Source of the DNA: Trichobilharzia szidati
Lineage: Eukaryota; Platyhelminthes; Trematoda; Strigeidida; Schistosomatidae
Direction: 5' to 3'
Length of the DNA stretch: 64,000 nt
Assembly (NCBI GenBank): GCA_944472155.2
Contig: OX235272.1
Location: forward strand, 92,138,020 to 92,202,019
Position numbers and translations under genes: made by a program. Shown here one piece after another: positions 37,701 to 48,444 of this stretch. A model generated the notes under the pieces. That model was not told the origin of the DNA. It saw only the letters and a program-made list of their open reading frames with translations, and did not search any database. How positions within the stretch are numbered: position 1 is the first letter of the stretch; the number at the start of each line of letters is the position of its first letter.

Positions 37701-40700
37701 TCCAGCTTGACCGCTTATGTCTCACGCGTGATGAACAATTACGAAAAAATAAAATGTCAACAGATTAAAACTGTCACTTTATAGAGAGTAAACCAGTTAA
37801 ATCTAGGCTATCCTGTGTGTTTCTAGGATTTCCACAGATATACTGCATGAAATACATTCGAGTACTGCTAAATATAAAGTTAGAGTTACATGTGATTCCG
37901 CATATAGCCCTATGTAGTTCAACTATACTCTCCTTTCATATAATGAATAAAAGAAGACTTGAGGGATCATTGGCAATCACGGACAACTGGGCAGCTCCTT
38001 CATCCTATTTTGAGACTTTTCTGAAGTGCACACGCACTAGCCTGCTAGAGAAGTCGTGTTCAGTGGAGTCAAACATGTCAAGGTGAAATGATGAGTAATG
38101 ATCGGAGGAACTGGTGAGGACAGTGCTGTATTATACAAGCTAACAAAGTTTGGAATCAGGCGTCATTGTATTCCAAACCAAATGGCTGAATGGTCAATGA
38201 GTTCGGTTTTGTAATCTTCAGGTATTGTGTTCGATCCCTGGCGGTGGGATCTTTGGTGCGCACCGCTGAAAAGTTACAAAATAGGCTGAAAAAGCTGTCC
38301 AGTGTTTCCTGGTGGTTTCCAACAACCTCTGTAACTGATGTCAATCCGTGACGGAAATCCAACAATTGAAATTATACAGGAGCAAGTTTACATTCTGAAC
38401 AGACTGTTATAACCGATTAAGAAACTAAAAGAAAAATCCACCCACGTTAAACTGGAGCATAAAGCTCAATATCATGCTGAAGGTAAATGAGTTTCAAGCT
38501 TAATTTCAGTTACAAACTGACACCAATTGGTTAGCACCTATTTATTCTGAATCAATAGACAAATCTACTCTGGAATTATTCACACTGCTATTTTTCAAAA
38601 AAAACACAATTAGAAGAAGTGTTGACTTACTCTACAGACATTAGTAACATCCACTTTCCTGATAGATTCATAAATTTTGCTTAGTTCAGTATGTGTAAAG
38701 TTGTGACACTGACAGAAATGAAAAAGAAAAAAAAAGACACAAAAGGGTGTCTTTGTTAATAGTTATCAATTTTTGTGATAGAAAAAGCAGACATGAAATT
38801 TGTTTTCCACTAATATGACTGTTTGATTCCGTTTTTTATCAGCCTAGTCAATAGACTGTTTGTTTGCCTATTTTTGAGAAATTAAAGACTGCATTCCAAA
38901 TAAGTGGATGGTATCTTCTGAATAACTTCGTGCCCTGAGTTCTGTCTCTATCTTGATGAAATTATATCAGAGTAACTTGAGCTTCCAACGTAAAAAAACA
39001 TATCTATTAATGAAATTAAATCCTCAGGGGGAAAACTCAGCTAGAAAGTCTTTGAGGTGAAGACAGGAGAAATACCAGGTTGTTGACTACTACCATAACC
39101 GATGATATTCAGGATTGTGGTAGACTCGAACATGAGGAAGACTTTGCGTAGGGAGCGATGAGACAAGAATATGTTGAGCAGGTAGGAAGACTCTAGAAGA
39201 TATAACATTTGCGGTTGAATTTATGCATCATGTTACACGAAATCGGAGACTTGCGGGTAAAACCCGACAATTTGAGAGAAGGGGCATGCAGATAAGACAG
39301 GACTTAAAGTGAACATGGAGAGGTGGAAGATGGCGCAGATGACTAACCGCCATCAATCACAACACGCACCAATCACTAAAAACTGGAGAAACTTGATACA
39401 TGACTTCCTTTACTTATATAGGAACAGGAGAAGATCTCAAAATCAGGATCGGAAAGGCAAGACAGACATTCGTCACTCTGAAATCAGTTTGAAAATCTTC
39501 TGCACTCAGTATGAAGGAAAACATTGGGATTTTGAGCATCAGTCAGAATCTTGGTGGATGCGTCAACAAAATAATTTCTAACGTGCCACTTCAGAATGTT
39601 ATCAGCATCTGCGATTTCTGGCTCCATACTGGTGATGAAATGGCCAGGGAGAATGAATTGGAGACAAGAAACTCTGGGAACGAACTGACCAAGAATCTAT
39701 TGCTCAAAGAATATTTCAGAGTAAATGGGGATGAATCAGATGCACTCTGAGGAGACAAAAGTACGAGATCGCGCGCCAGGCAGTCTTTTAATGGGACCTG
39801 GAGAGGGAAATGAAGCGTTTAGCCTCTTTGAGTGACGTAAAGGCGGTCGCGTGACAAGCAGATGAAAGCCAATGGCCAGCTGGGCAGCCAGGTAAAGAAG
39901 ACTGTACAGAACGATACAAAATGGAGTTATGCCCTCAGGTAACTAATTCCATTGGGAACCAAATGGAATAATAATCCAGAGAATTACATTTGTTACTGAC
40001 CTAGTGTCAAATCTGTGGAGTAAGTGATAATATCCCCTAGACAATTGGTGATCTGAAAAGACGTTGTCTCTTTTGAGCGTCTATTTATCCACTTCTAGGC
40101 TAAGTAGATGAAGATGTCTCACCACTTTATAAAGTCTTCAAATGTTGTTCTGAATTATTGAATTACCTTTCTGCTATCCTCAAAATATTAAAATTCAGGA
40201 GTTCTTTTTAACTGCCGATATCCTGACTCAAAACCGAATAATGTGACACATAGATTCACGCTCTGTCACAATTCTGCTTGTCTTAACTGACCTTCACATT
40301 TAGCTATCTATAAAAAGTGCATATTCGAAAATATTTCACTATAACCCTTTTAGCATTATCCTTCATGTTAACATGACTGGTTTATAAAGACCAATTATAC
40401 TCACTTTGGTTCTCCAAGCTTTCATTGGTATAAAGTAGCATATCGGAGTCATGATGTCTATGAATAATGGGACTATTGGGTCTTGAGTCAACACCCATTT
40501 TGTTATATTTCCCAGTCTTACACATGTTCCACATACTAAAATTTAAAAAGGGAAAATAAAATCCTCTGAATAATAATCAGATAATTTCATTACACCAATA
40601 AGTAAACACTGTGAGAGTACTTTCCGAAGCATACATAATCTTACCATCTTCAATACAAGCTCAGAAAATAGGTAGACAGGGAAATTTTTTTCCTATTTTT

Positions 40701-43700
40701 TTGGGCAATAGTGATCGCCTTCTACAACTGACTATCAGAATTTAGTTCCTGTTCAGAGATATAGAAATAATAATCGCTTCATTTGTGACAAATGTCTACA
40801 CAATGAACAGAATTCCCCAGTGTAATTTCTCTCATAACATTTCCCTCTAGTCTAGGATCTCCGAGGAAAATATCACTCTGTAGTATATCATATGACTCAA
40901 TTCTGTTCCATCTACAATATAGACTGATCTTCAGTGGAATGTTTCCTTCGTCTCCGAGAAATGTGCACATTTGAAAGTTTGAAAGTGAATCAAAACTGTG
41001 CGTGAGTAGATTTAACGACTCAATGACATAACTGAATGAGTAAAACAACACGAATCGCAGAGAAATAAATGGGACATTGTGTTGGATGGAATGGAAATTC
41101 AGTTGGCCCAGTGAATTGAGCAGATTCGCCTAACTGCAGTCTCTGAATAACTCTGTTTGCTCTGTGAGAGAATGTGTAATACAACAATTTGAAATTTTTC
41201 TTGTAGCTTCGTTTAAAACTTCCGAAAATGTTATATTTCAGCTTTGTTCAGAGTATACCGTTATATTTTCAAAACGATGAATTCTTGTGTCTCCAGTTAT
41301 TTCGACTAGATAATTTAAGAAAGTCATCAATAGTTGAAGTTGATTTTACTTGCAAGCGATATGTTGGTCAAGATTCTATTATGTCTTTCTCTTTCTATAG
41401 AGTTAGTTGCAGTACTGACTAAAGTAATCCTCTTTTGGAGGATTATAGAATCTGAGATTCACTCTCATGTTAGATGACAACAAAATGTGTTATTTTGAAG
41501 CTACTCAGCGAAACAAGGAATAGTGTTTTAGCTGAATAGCAAACTAAGTGTTATTCAAAACTACTGATCAGTTATTAGCGATGAGTTAACTACTCATCCT
41601 GATAAACCTAACTTAGTATTATTGATATAAGTATAAAACTTGGGCACTGTGGTAGAGTATAACTCCATTATAGATAAGATTATATTTTGATAACGTCAGA
41701 CAGTGTTATACAGTAATATTAACTGAAGACGTTTCAAAATACCCTGCAATGACTGTGAGGTCAACTATATAGGTCAAACTAGTAGATCGGGGGTAATCAG
41801 ATTGGCGGAACATAAGAATTTGGCTAAGGTAAGAATGGTTGACCCCGAGAAGATAGGTAATTTAGAAAAAAGCTCAGCAATTGCACTGCATGCAGTAACA
41901 CACAACCACACAATAGGGTGGGAGAGGGTTAAGGTTCTAAGAAGTAATCTATGTAGGTGGAGATTGAGAGAGATTGATTACTGAATCCTGGTTCATTGAG
42001 TCTACACCCAACACATGCAACAGAAATGACTCAATGCAAATACCAGAAATATGGAAGACATTATTACCACCAGTCAAATCAGAGGAGGATAATAAATAAT
42101 CTTAAAATTCTATTTCAATTCAAGCACATCACAACATTCTAACAAGTTACTTATTATGACTATAAAAACACTCGCCTTATTTCCCATCTGATTGTATTTG
42201 ATCAATAACACTCATATTATTATTTCTGAATGTACATCATCCTATACTGATTTTTATTCAAATATCTGGTCAATTCCACACATGTATATAAATGAAGGAA
42301 AAAGTTGTGTGAGTGAGTGACTTGATATGATTATGAGTAGCAATAGTTTGTGCTCGAAACGTGGCCATCAGTTAATATTACTGTGTAGCACTGTGTGATT
42401 TATCAAAATAAAATCTTATCTATAATGGAGTTAACTTAATATTATTTTCAAGGCGCCTTAAAGTCACGACCAAGTATCCCTGTACTCATTACCGTTCTTG
42501 TATTCGCTTACTCTATTAGTCAGTGATTAAGAAAATATCAACATATATTTATATCGATGAAAAATATATCTTACGCATGTTGCACTGTGGTTTTGTCAGT
42601 TTTGAGGTGGGTACCTAAATGCGAAAAAAAATCAAAATCTTCAGTTAGTTGAAATAATGATAAATCTTGAAGGAGAAATTCAATGACCACATGTGATATT
42701 TATGCATTTTAAGTGGGCATAGAATAATGAAAGATGTTTTGAAATGTTGTGAATCTTCACTCAGGTAGGTGACGCATAATCCTCGCATTAGGAAATCTAG
42801 CAATAATGCTGACTTCATTAATTACTCCAAGTTATATCACAACCAGGAGCTGTTGTTACCATCGGACAGAATAAGCACCTATATAAAATAGCCTTAGTTT
42901 AGGTTTCAGTAGGAAAGAATAAACAAAAAAGTGCTCCCAAGACACCAAAGTGACCTCGGTTTTCCTTCGAAAGAATTGTTATTAAATCTACCTAAACAGT
43001 TTTAATTTCAGCCTGCTGAAAATCTTTTCTGCGTCTTCAAGTGATATGAAAAATGTTTATTTTTGGCCAATACTACGAAAACTTTCAATTACAAATGCTT
43101 CATAAAAACTTCGAACGATTCATAATTGTTTCCATAAAAGAAACCTATTTTTATGATAGTACACTAGTGATAAAAATCTTCAGGGAGTCGTCCTGTGAAC
43201 TGCATTGGAAGCGTCGTTTCAACAACAAGCGGGTGATAAGCATGAGTATATCGAAGGCAGCCAGGACTAAGAAAACACGGCAGATGTTTATTACTCTGAA
43301 AGCGGATTGGAGATCTACAGTATTCAGCATAAATAACAACATCCGAATATTCGACACTGATTTCAAATCAATGATTTTATACGGTCCACAGATTACAGTA
43401 GCATTAAACCAGCAACAATCCTGCTGGCTTGATTCTGTAGGTCAGATAACTAGCTCGAGAAAATCGTCTACAAGGAACTCTGGACGATAGCGAAGCAATT
43501 GTCCTGTTACATTACTTTATAATAACATAATTTAACTGGAAAATTTAAAATAAACACTTTATTAGAAACTGTCGATACATGTGATAAGTGACTCAACACC
43601 ATTTAGTTATATTAAACCTGCTTAAGTGATAGAATGCTCATCAACTATCTACGTGGTTCAGGGTTCTATTGCCGATTGATACACTCGTAAACCTTAGCCA

Positions 43701-44036
43701 TTAGTAGGCCTAGTACACAAAGATGCAAGAACCTCATAAGACTAGAAACCTTACCACGTAAAACAACCTTAACACCATTCCTATTTAAATTTCAAAGCTC
43801 AAGCATTAAAGCCCTAAGCTGTACTCAGGACACAAAGGGATAAAACAGGTAGAAAGGGAATAAAATTAAACGCACGCACATTAAATAGGTGACACTTACA
43901 ACATTTTCCTCAGTAAATGTGACCCCACAAATACCTACAGAAGATAAGTTCAGAAAGAAGGAATGTTAAATTACAACTCTAAAGTTCGCTTACTCAGTAC
44001 AATAGCCAATGCGAAAATCTGTTGAAACGTGTTCAT
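31681..44036 (-). CDS. Gene 2: secreted saposin-like protein, complete, 8 exons
   Basis: Exons, in transcript order: 44036-43994, 43934-43900, 42614-42575, 40535-40405, 38708-38631, 36053-35996, 34752-34646, 31734-31681. All introns are GT..AG, phases match at every junction, and the 546 nt total gives 181 codons plus TAA. Residues 1 to about 20 are a hydrophobic signal peptide. Residues 41-114 form a saposin-B domain with all six cysteines (C41, C44, C72, C84, C108, C114) and the usual N-glycosylation sequon just after C44 (NIT, residue 49). Residues 129-181 resemble a second saposin module but keep only C129, C155 and C165 and end in a hydrophobic stretch (IDFLLQFII). Family knowledge: saposin-B folds bind or perturb lipids; fluke members are secreted, often by gut or surface tissue. 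That role is inferred here. Introns contain PLE and RTE remnants. Exon-intron structure was read by eye. Confidence 0.85.
32100..32690 (-). repeat. D repeat in gene 2 intron 7
   Basis: Copy mirrored at 55190-55800. The ORF pair 32295-32513 and 32142-32333 recurs in mirror form at 55340-55534 and 55518-55715, but no known domain is visible in it. Confidence 0.6.
32862..33850 (-). mobile_element. RTE 3' fragment in gene 2 intron 7
   Basis: The minus strand encodes VNTGVRQGYLLSPM and LEDVDFTDDLCPI (reverse transcriptase motifs B and C, FADD changed to FTDD). The C-terminal region follows down to a tail at about 32862. Mirrored at 54035-54990. Confidence 0.88.
34646..34752 (-). CDS. Gene 2 exon 7: truncated second saposin-like module
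   Basis: 107 nt from acceptor TATTTCCAG to donor GTAAGTGC, phase 1 to 0. The split first codon becomes TGC (Cys). Spacing of TTPEYMNMF and SLCENH matches the SapB N-terminal half, but the second Cys of C-x2-C is missing. This exon lies just inside the left inverted-duplication arm and has a copy at 53105-53211. Confidence 0.85.
34970..35200 (-). repeat. HH-SINE copy in gene 2 intron 6
   Basis: Minus orientation; CTGATGAAGGGTCCC ... AGGACGAAGC near 35085-35045, with most of the box B region deleted. Confidence 0.65.
35996..36053 (-). CDS. Gene 2 exon 6: end of saposin domain 1 plus linker
   Basis: 58 nt from acceptor TTGTTTTAG to donor GTGAGTGA, phase 0 to 1. Begins RMGFCSAKK, the classic last-cysteine motif of saposin B, and continues into an acidic Pro/Thr linker (PTPTVEDSDS). 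A run of 18 T lies in the acceptor tract. Confidence 0.88.
36140..36600. repeat. SINE4 copies in gene 2 intron 5
   Basis: A minus copy (36145-36330, GGAGGCAATCGGCAGGAAGCC on plus) followed by a partly inverted one (36390-36460, GAAGGCTTCCTGTCAATTGCC on plus), with the flanking CTAGCATGGTGGTCACACTG block also seen near 17480-17640. Confidence 0.6.
36680..36805 (-). repeat. HH-SINE head fragment in gene 2 intron 5
   Basis: The minus strand carries only the head (AGCTCGTAGACCATTAAACC and GATATAGCGCGAC on plus). Confidence 0.6.
36815..37095 (-). mobile_element. PLE GIY-YIG nuclease C-terminal fragment
   Basis: The minus strand reads ECVCGIKYIGHMERLQ with frame breaks, then VVMHLTDYGHDIGATKLLTV and LCVQKETVVTFNLS. 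This matches the YIG motif, the HLxxxGH motif and the usual C terminus of nuclease-bearing retroelements. In gene 2 intron 5. Confidence 0.65.
37285..37405 (-). repeat. HH-SINE tail and core fragment
   Basis: Minus-strand core and tail only (TCATCATGAGCTGACATCAG and GAGCTGTTTCGTCC on plus). Confidence 0.6.
37511..37752 (+). repeat. SINE2, diverged copy
   Basis: Head GTTCAGTAGTAGAAGCC, body GCGTGGGGGTAACAGC, A-rich end; in gene 2 intron 5. Confidence 0.6.
38150..38370 (+). repeat. HH-SINE, diverged copy in gene 2 intron 5
   Basis: Plus-strand head, then GCTGAAAAGTTAC ... GGCTGAAAAAGCTGTCC and the tail; the core is eroded. Confidence 0.55.
38631..38708 (-). CDS. Gene 2 exon 5: second half of saposin-B domain 1
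   Basis: 78 nt from acceptor TTTCTGTCAG to donor GTAAGTCA, phase 0 to 0, 26 codons starting and nearly ending with cysteine (CHNF ... NVCR). These are saposin cysteines 4 and 5. Confidence 0.9.
39040..39978 (+). mobile_element. RTE 3' fragment in gene 2 intron 4
   Basis: Degenerate RTE reverse transcriptase C-terminal region on the plus strand, opposite to the host gene. Recognisable by the KIRIGKARQTFVTLKS-like stretch near 39430-39490 and the terminal GGGAACCAAATGGAATAATA near 39953. Confidence 0.8.
40405..40535 (-). CDS. Gene 2 exon 4: first half of saposin-B domain 1
   Basis: 131 nt from acceptor AAATTTTAG to donor GTGAGTAT, phase 1 to 0. Encodes CGTC, the glycosylation sequon NIT, TQDPIVPLF and PIC, the usual C-x2-C ... 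C arrangement of the SapB N-terminal half. Confidence 0.9.
41624..42431. mobile_element. PLE-B insertion with TSD and terminal inverted repeats, interior on plus strand
   Basis: The same leader as the copy at 26586 on the same strand, flanked by a 15-bp duplication with one mismatch (41609-41623, 42432-42446). Inverted repeats 41665-41724 and 42370-42428. The interior plus strand encodes the same nuclease fragment (CNDCEVNYIGQTSR to LRSNLCRWRLREIDY, stop at 41984). The interior is therefore inverted relative to the other copy. Located in gene 2 intron 3. Confidence 0.88.
42575..42614 (-). CDS. Gene 2 exon 3: 40-nt micro-exon
   Basis: Acceptor ending GCATTTAG and donor GTAAGATA bracket 40 nt, phase 0 to 1, encoding a basic linker (VPTSKLTKPQCNM) ahead of the saposin domain. 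Length and phase equal gene 1 exon 3. Confidence 0.8.
43190..43480 (+). mobile_element. Short RTE C-terminal fragment in gene 2 intron 2
   Basis: The plus-strand frame contains TRQMFITLKADWRSTVFSI and NIRIFDTDFKSMILYG, matching the RTE tail region (KARQAFTTLKSVWRST). No 3' tail seen. Confidence 0.75.
43622..43870 (+). repeat. SINE2, strongly diverged copy
   Basis: Head remnant AGTGATAGAATGCTCATC, GGTTCAGGGTTCTATTGCCG, and an end resembling AAGCCCTAAGCTGTACTCAG; in gene 2 intron 2. Confidence 0.5.
43900..43934 (-). CDS. Gene 2 exon 2: 35-nt micro-exon
   Basis: Acceptor CTTCTGTAG and donor GTAAGTGT bracket 35 nt, phase 1 to phase 0, encoding the end of the signal region and an acidic stretch (ICGVTFTEENV). 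The same 35-nt, phase 1-to-0 exon exists in gene 1. Confidence 0.8.
43994..44036 (-). CDS. Gene 2 exon 1: start codon and signal peptide
   Basis: ATG at 44036-44034 opens MNTFQQIFALAIVL, a typical secretion signal core. The exon ends in phase 1 at a GTAAGC donor. An A/T run lies directly upstream of the ATG. The next exon is only 59 bp away. Confidence 0.85.
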
Positions 44037-46170
44037 TTTTTTTCGTCTGCCTATAATCTGTAAGTGATTCTTTTCAACTGCTTATATACCTTGTGTTAAT
44101 TACATCTATGACTAATGTTATTATCGAAGTTTGTTTAAACGTTTCAACCACTTATGTGCAACACTAGCAATAATTTAATTGTTTTAAAGAGCAAAGTTCA
44201 CCATTTCAAACAAACTCTTTGAAATGTTTCCTCACAGAATTACTCCTAATTCTTCTTCTATTGTTTTGTATGATTATTAAAACGATGAAACACTTAGACT
44301 TGAAAATTTGCATTTAATTTAAATTTGTCCAATGTTCAATGAGTTCTGTTTATTATCTATTTCTTTATTTATTTAGTTAGTTATGAGTAAATTATTTATA
44401 CCTTATGACGTACATTATAAAATATGTCTAAGATGAGTACTTTTTCTGAAAATGTAATTTATTCTAGAGATGAATTAAGTTATCATTCTAACAAATTTGT
44501 TTGAATAAATAACCAGAATTCTTGTTGTTAATAGTGATAAATAAAACAGATTTAATTTAATTTATTAAATATTCAAGTACTTCGTTATTTAAAAAAAAAA
44601 CACAACTTAAGGCTCATAATTTCTTATACTTAAACTCTGGTCAAGTAATCATGACTGTTTGTGTATATTAGCACATGATTACATATATTTTTTGTAACAG
44701 TGTGACTATAAGTTCTGTTATACTCTAAAGTGTCAATATTTTCACAGAATGTTGTTTACAAAATAATTTACAACTGAGTGTATGCTCAGAGTTGATTTAT
44801 TGTACTGTGAGATTAACTGACTTCCTAGCAAAACAATTTTAGGCAGCCTCAGTTTATTCTCAACCCTTAACATTCAGTTAGTTATATTTGTAGCATCTTG
44901 AAAGATAAAACGAACGAGAAGGTGGTGATTGCAGCTGAAGAGTAATAGGAAGGTTGAATTCAGAAAGCATTAAACTTAGGGAAGATAACTTGTTGATATG
45001 CTTAGTATATACCATGCACCACATGTGTAACTTACACATTTCCTCACGAAACCGACAACAGTTGAGCAATCACTCAAAAACAAGAAGCTCCGCTTCGCTC
45101 TGGTTTCACACTCTTCAACTGTGCGCTCCTATGTGAACCCATAACCTTCAGGTTACGAGATAAGCCAGGGGAACATTCATCCTTGCTAAAGCTCATATTT
45201 TGAATAAGACATACCAAGTTTTTATAAACTGAAGACACCACGAAAAATGATGGTGTTCGCAAGGAATATGCAAGATAATAGAATGACAGAATAGTTATCC
45301 AGCTGGTAAATTAAGAGATCGGTGAAGATCTTAAAGTCAGACGAATGCTAGAATACTTTTGTACCAACACGTTGAGTCAACTGATTGCAGATGGTTATAC
45401 AATTATTTTATTAGCTGACTGCACTAGAAGCACTATTCGATTCAGTCGCACAAACTGTATAAAACATGTGTTTAGCAATAACAGTGCTTTGTTACCATAA
45501 ACACACATTATATTTATTTCAATTACGATTTTCCCGTTGACTGATTGAACCGAAATTTCTGACCTCTGTTGACATGTCATCTACTTTTATGGATGTTTCG
45601 ATGATGTCTAAAAATTTAACTTGAATTAATGTGGTAAATGTTGACTAGCAGTGGGATTGAGGAGGTACATTTCTTCCTATTTCGGAGTCGTCATTTGGAC
45701 GTGCTCCCACTATCCACTGAGTGATGGTATTCCTACTGATTCTAGAACCCAGTACGCATAGTTTCAAACCTCAAAGCGTTATCCACTAGATCGCATGAGC
45801 AACGAGAGTCACCTCTTGTGCAACTGAATTTAAAATAATTACTGACAACCTTTGCAAGTACACTGGAAGTAAGGCAAAAAGGGTTTCTATCTGGTTTTCT
45901 GAGCATACCCCAAGAAACTAAGCATTGTGTAACTACCAGACGCCTTGCGGTTATGGTGAATTTCTTTAAGATTTCAAAATTTTCCAAAGTATGAAATATA
46001 TAAAACACAGGAAATTTACTGCAATTTGCTGAAACAAGTGCAATCAAACATTTCAAACAAAACTTATGCGTAGAGAAAGAGAGTGTATTAATCTCTCACT
46101 ACCTTTGTAACTGCATTTTGATTACATTGATTAGTCATCCATGCTAGTTCCTTCAGCTCAATGAGTGAAT
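44037..46170. other. Gene 2 upstream region
   Basis: AT-rich to about 45050. A degraded HH-SINE head lies at about 45090-45180, and a minus-oriented SINE3 copy at 45550-45810. No exon or promoter element I can defend. Confidence 0.5.
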
Positions 46171-46234
46171 TTCAGTCTTATAAACTATATCCTTCTTGAA
46201 TTGTTACGTAAACTTACAGGCTAAAACTTTTTTC

Positions 46235-47536
46235 TCAGATTTTTCTGTTTTCTATCTTCTCCTCTCCCTTACTTTTCTACTTTGAAAGGTATATAAATTG
46301 GTGGTAACTTAAACTAAGAAATTGTAATGGTTATATTTCGGATGTGTTAAATTTATAATATTTTCCCGAATACCTTTCAGACACTGTAGTATGTTATTGT
46401 CATTATTTTATAACCATTGTAATTTCAGGTAGTTTGCAGTTAGCTGATGAGAACCTGTGAAATAGAATGATGGTACCATTTTATACTGTAAATTTGGTCT
46501 TTTCTACTTTATCAGTGTTGTTCCATCCAGAGTATGCTCCATTATTCCACAAAGTTTATCGTCCATTACCTTGGAAAAAAATCGTAGCATTAAGTTAAAA
46601 CCTTTTTGAGAATGCACGTGGAAGTAGGTGATGATTCATGAGCGTAGTTAGATGGTTACAACAATATGAAATGCAATAAATATCGGGCATTTCGTTTGAT
46701 GGGGAAAAAGATGTTGTAGCCCAGTGATTTAAGCAGTCCAGCATATTCTTAATACTCTGTATATTTTAACCTGTCTGTTTCTGGAGGAAGAAAAGCCTCA
46801 AAATAAGATGACTGCATTTCATACTTTCAGTTTATTCTCCTGTTTAATATCCTCCTTAAATAAATAGAATAATAGTACTATTATTATTCCTTTGGGTTCC
46901 GAGTGCAACATATGGCTTCAACAACACATCATCATTTCACCCTGTTGTCTCCAATCCCCTTTAGCTGGTCTCACAATTGGTCGTAAGCTCTCATCTATTC
47001 TCCGTACGATCTACTTCATGTCACTTTAAGAAGCTCAACTTGTCGTTTCCCATTCAGATCCCACTCTAGCGTAGTGTCACTGAATAGTCTCTTCAGTGTG
47101 TGTCTGATCCATCTCTCCATTTTCTTCGGTATATTTGTTAGGCAACAGGTTACTGGCTGCTTCGTCCCTAGAGTTTCCTGTTGCTACTTATTTCTGATCA
47201 AGAAAGTTTTTGATCTTATGAACTATAATCTTCTTGCTAATAACAAGTTATAAGCTGATAATGTTCAATAACTTTTCTGTCTTCCAGTATCTCCCCTTCT
47301 GCTCTTCTACTTTGAAAGCACATGAATTGATGGGAACATAGAAAAATTATAGTGCTTATATTTCAGATGCGTTAGTTTTCTATAAGATTTTCTCTGTTAT
47401 CATTCAAACATTGTAGTATGTTATTGTCACTTTATAGCCATTGTAATTTCACGTAAATTGCAGTTAACTGATGAGAGTCTTCGAAATAGAATGATGGGGT
47501 CATTTCATACTGCAAATTTGGTCTTTCTGCCTTTAT
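46235..47536 (+). repeat. Direct repeat pair around an RTE fragment
   Basis: 46235-46506 and 47273-47536 match over about 270 bp (CTTTGAAAG, GTAGTATGTTATTGTCA, ATAGAATGATGG). Each contains CTGATGAGA ... GAAATAG. The spacing would suit long terminal repeats of a lost element, but no coding remains other than the RTE fragment. Confidence 0.7.
46868..47215 (-). mobile_element. RTE 3' end fragment
   Basis: Minus-strand copy of the last 350 bp of RTE, with the tail ATTATTATTCC at about 46876 on the plus strand. It sits between two direct repeats (46235-46506 and 47273-47536). Confidence 0.75.
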
Positions 47537-48114
47537 GGAAATTTATCAAGGGGACTAAGCGCAGGAAATAAAGAGTAAATTCTGGTGTCGTTGAATAATA
47601 TTCAAAACATCATCAATTTTTCAATTGAACGAAACTCAAATAAACGTGAAAAGACGGTCTGAACATTAATTTGACTAGGGAATATGATTAATATTCTAAT
47701 TAAAGTACGGTTAAAACTGTCATGCACACATTGATGAATAACAGCTTCTCTGTCATCTCAGAGAGCTCGAGCATTTGTAAGAGCTTTATTGATCCTGTCA
47801 ATAGCCTTCAGATTAGAACTAATCAGTCTAGGATACCAGATGAATACTGTTGCATTTGGATATTTAAAAAAAACTGAATTTTATGCCATGAAATAAATGA
47901 AAGTGTGAGGTGAGGATCGAAAACCATTAAGGCAGAATAGCATGGATCCATATTATCTCCTCAGTTTCTTCTCCTGCTTACAATCTACAATACGTATTAC
48001 ACTAGAGTATAGCCATTTGGTGCCAGTTGACATCCTCGAACTGGACACATCCGTTCTTCGATATGAAGTTTAGCATATAAGGTGTGTTGTGATTTTACAA
48101 ATAACTGTCTTCGA

Positions 48115-48235
48115 GCGTTGGTTTGTAGTGACTTGACTTGTTACGGCTTCCATCATGAGTTGACATCAGTTACAGAACCATTCGATGACCAGGAAGTATT
48201 GGACGGCTGTTTAGACCTGATTTGGGACACTATAT
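48115..48235 (-). repeat. HH-SINE tail fragment
   Basis: Minus-strand tail and partial core (TCATGAGTTGACATCAG and GGACGGCTGTTTAG on plus). Confidence 0.55.
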
Positions 48236-48444
48236 GGAAACAAAACATAATTACATCGTATATAACAAGCACATTTTCAACAGGGGTGAAAGTTATTATA
48301 TGTGAACATTTTTCAGAAAAGTGAACAAGGAATATTCTCTTCCTTAACGTCATCAGGTTCTACACTTATATGTCCATAATAATTAAAGAACTAATACTAT
48401 TATTTTTGACAACATTAATGTTTTCAAGGGCTACTTTGTCAAGC

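Noticed and set aside
40779..41051. 90-codon minus-strand ORF in gene 2 intron 3
   Set aside because: Open but with no splice partner, no recognised domain and no second copy. Length is possible by chance in this sequence.
45030..45066. Minus-strand exon-like stretch with GTAAGT donor
   Set aside because: The only open frame carries no family motif, the acceptor is weak and there is no partner exon.
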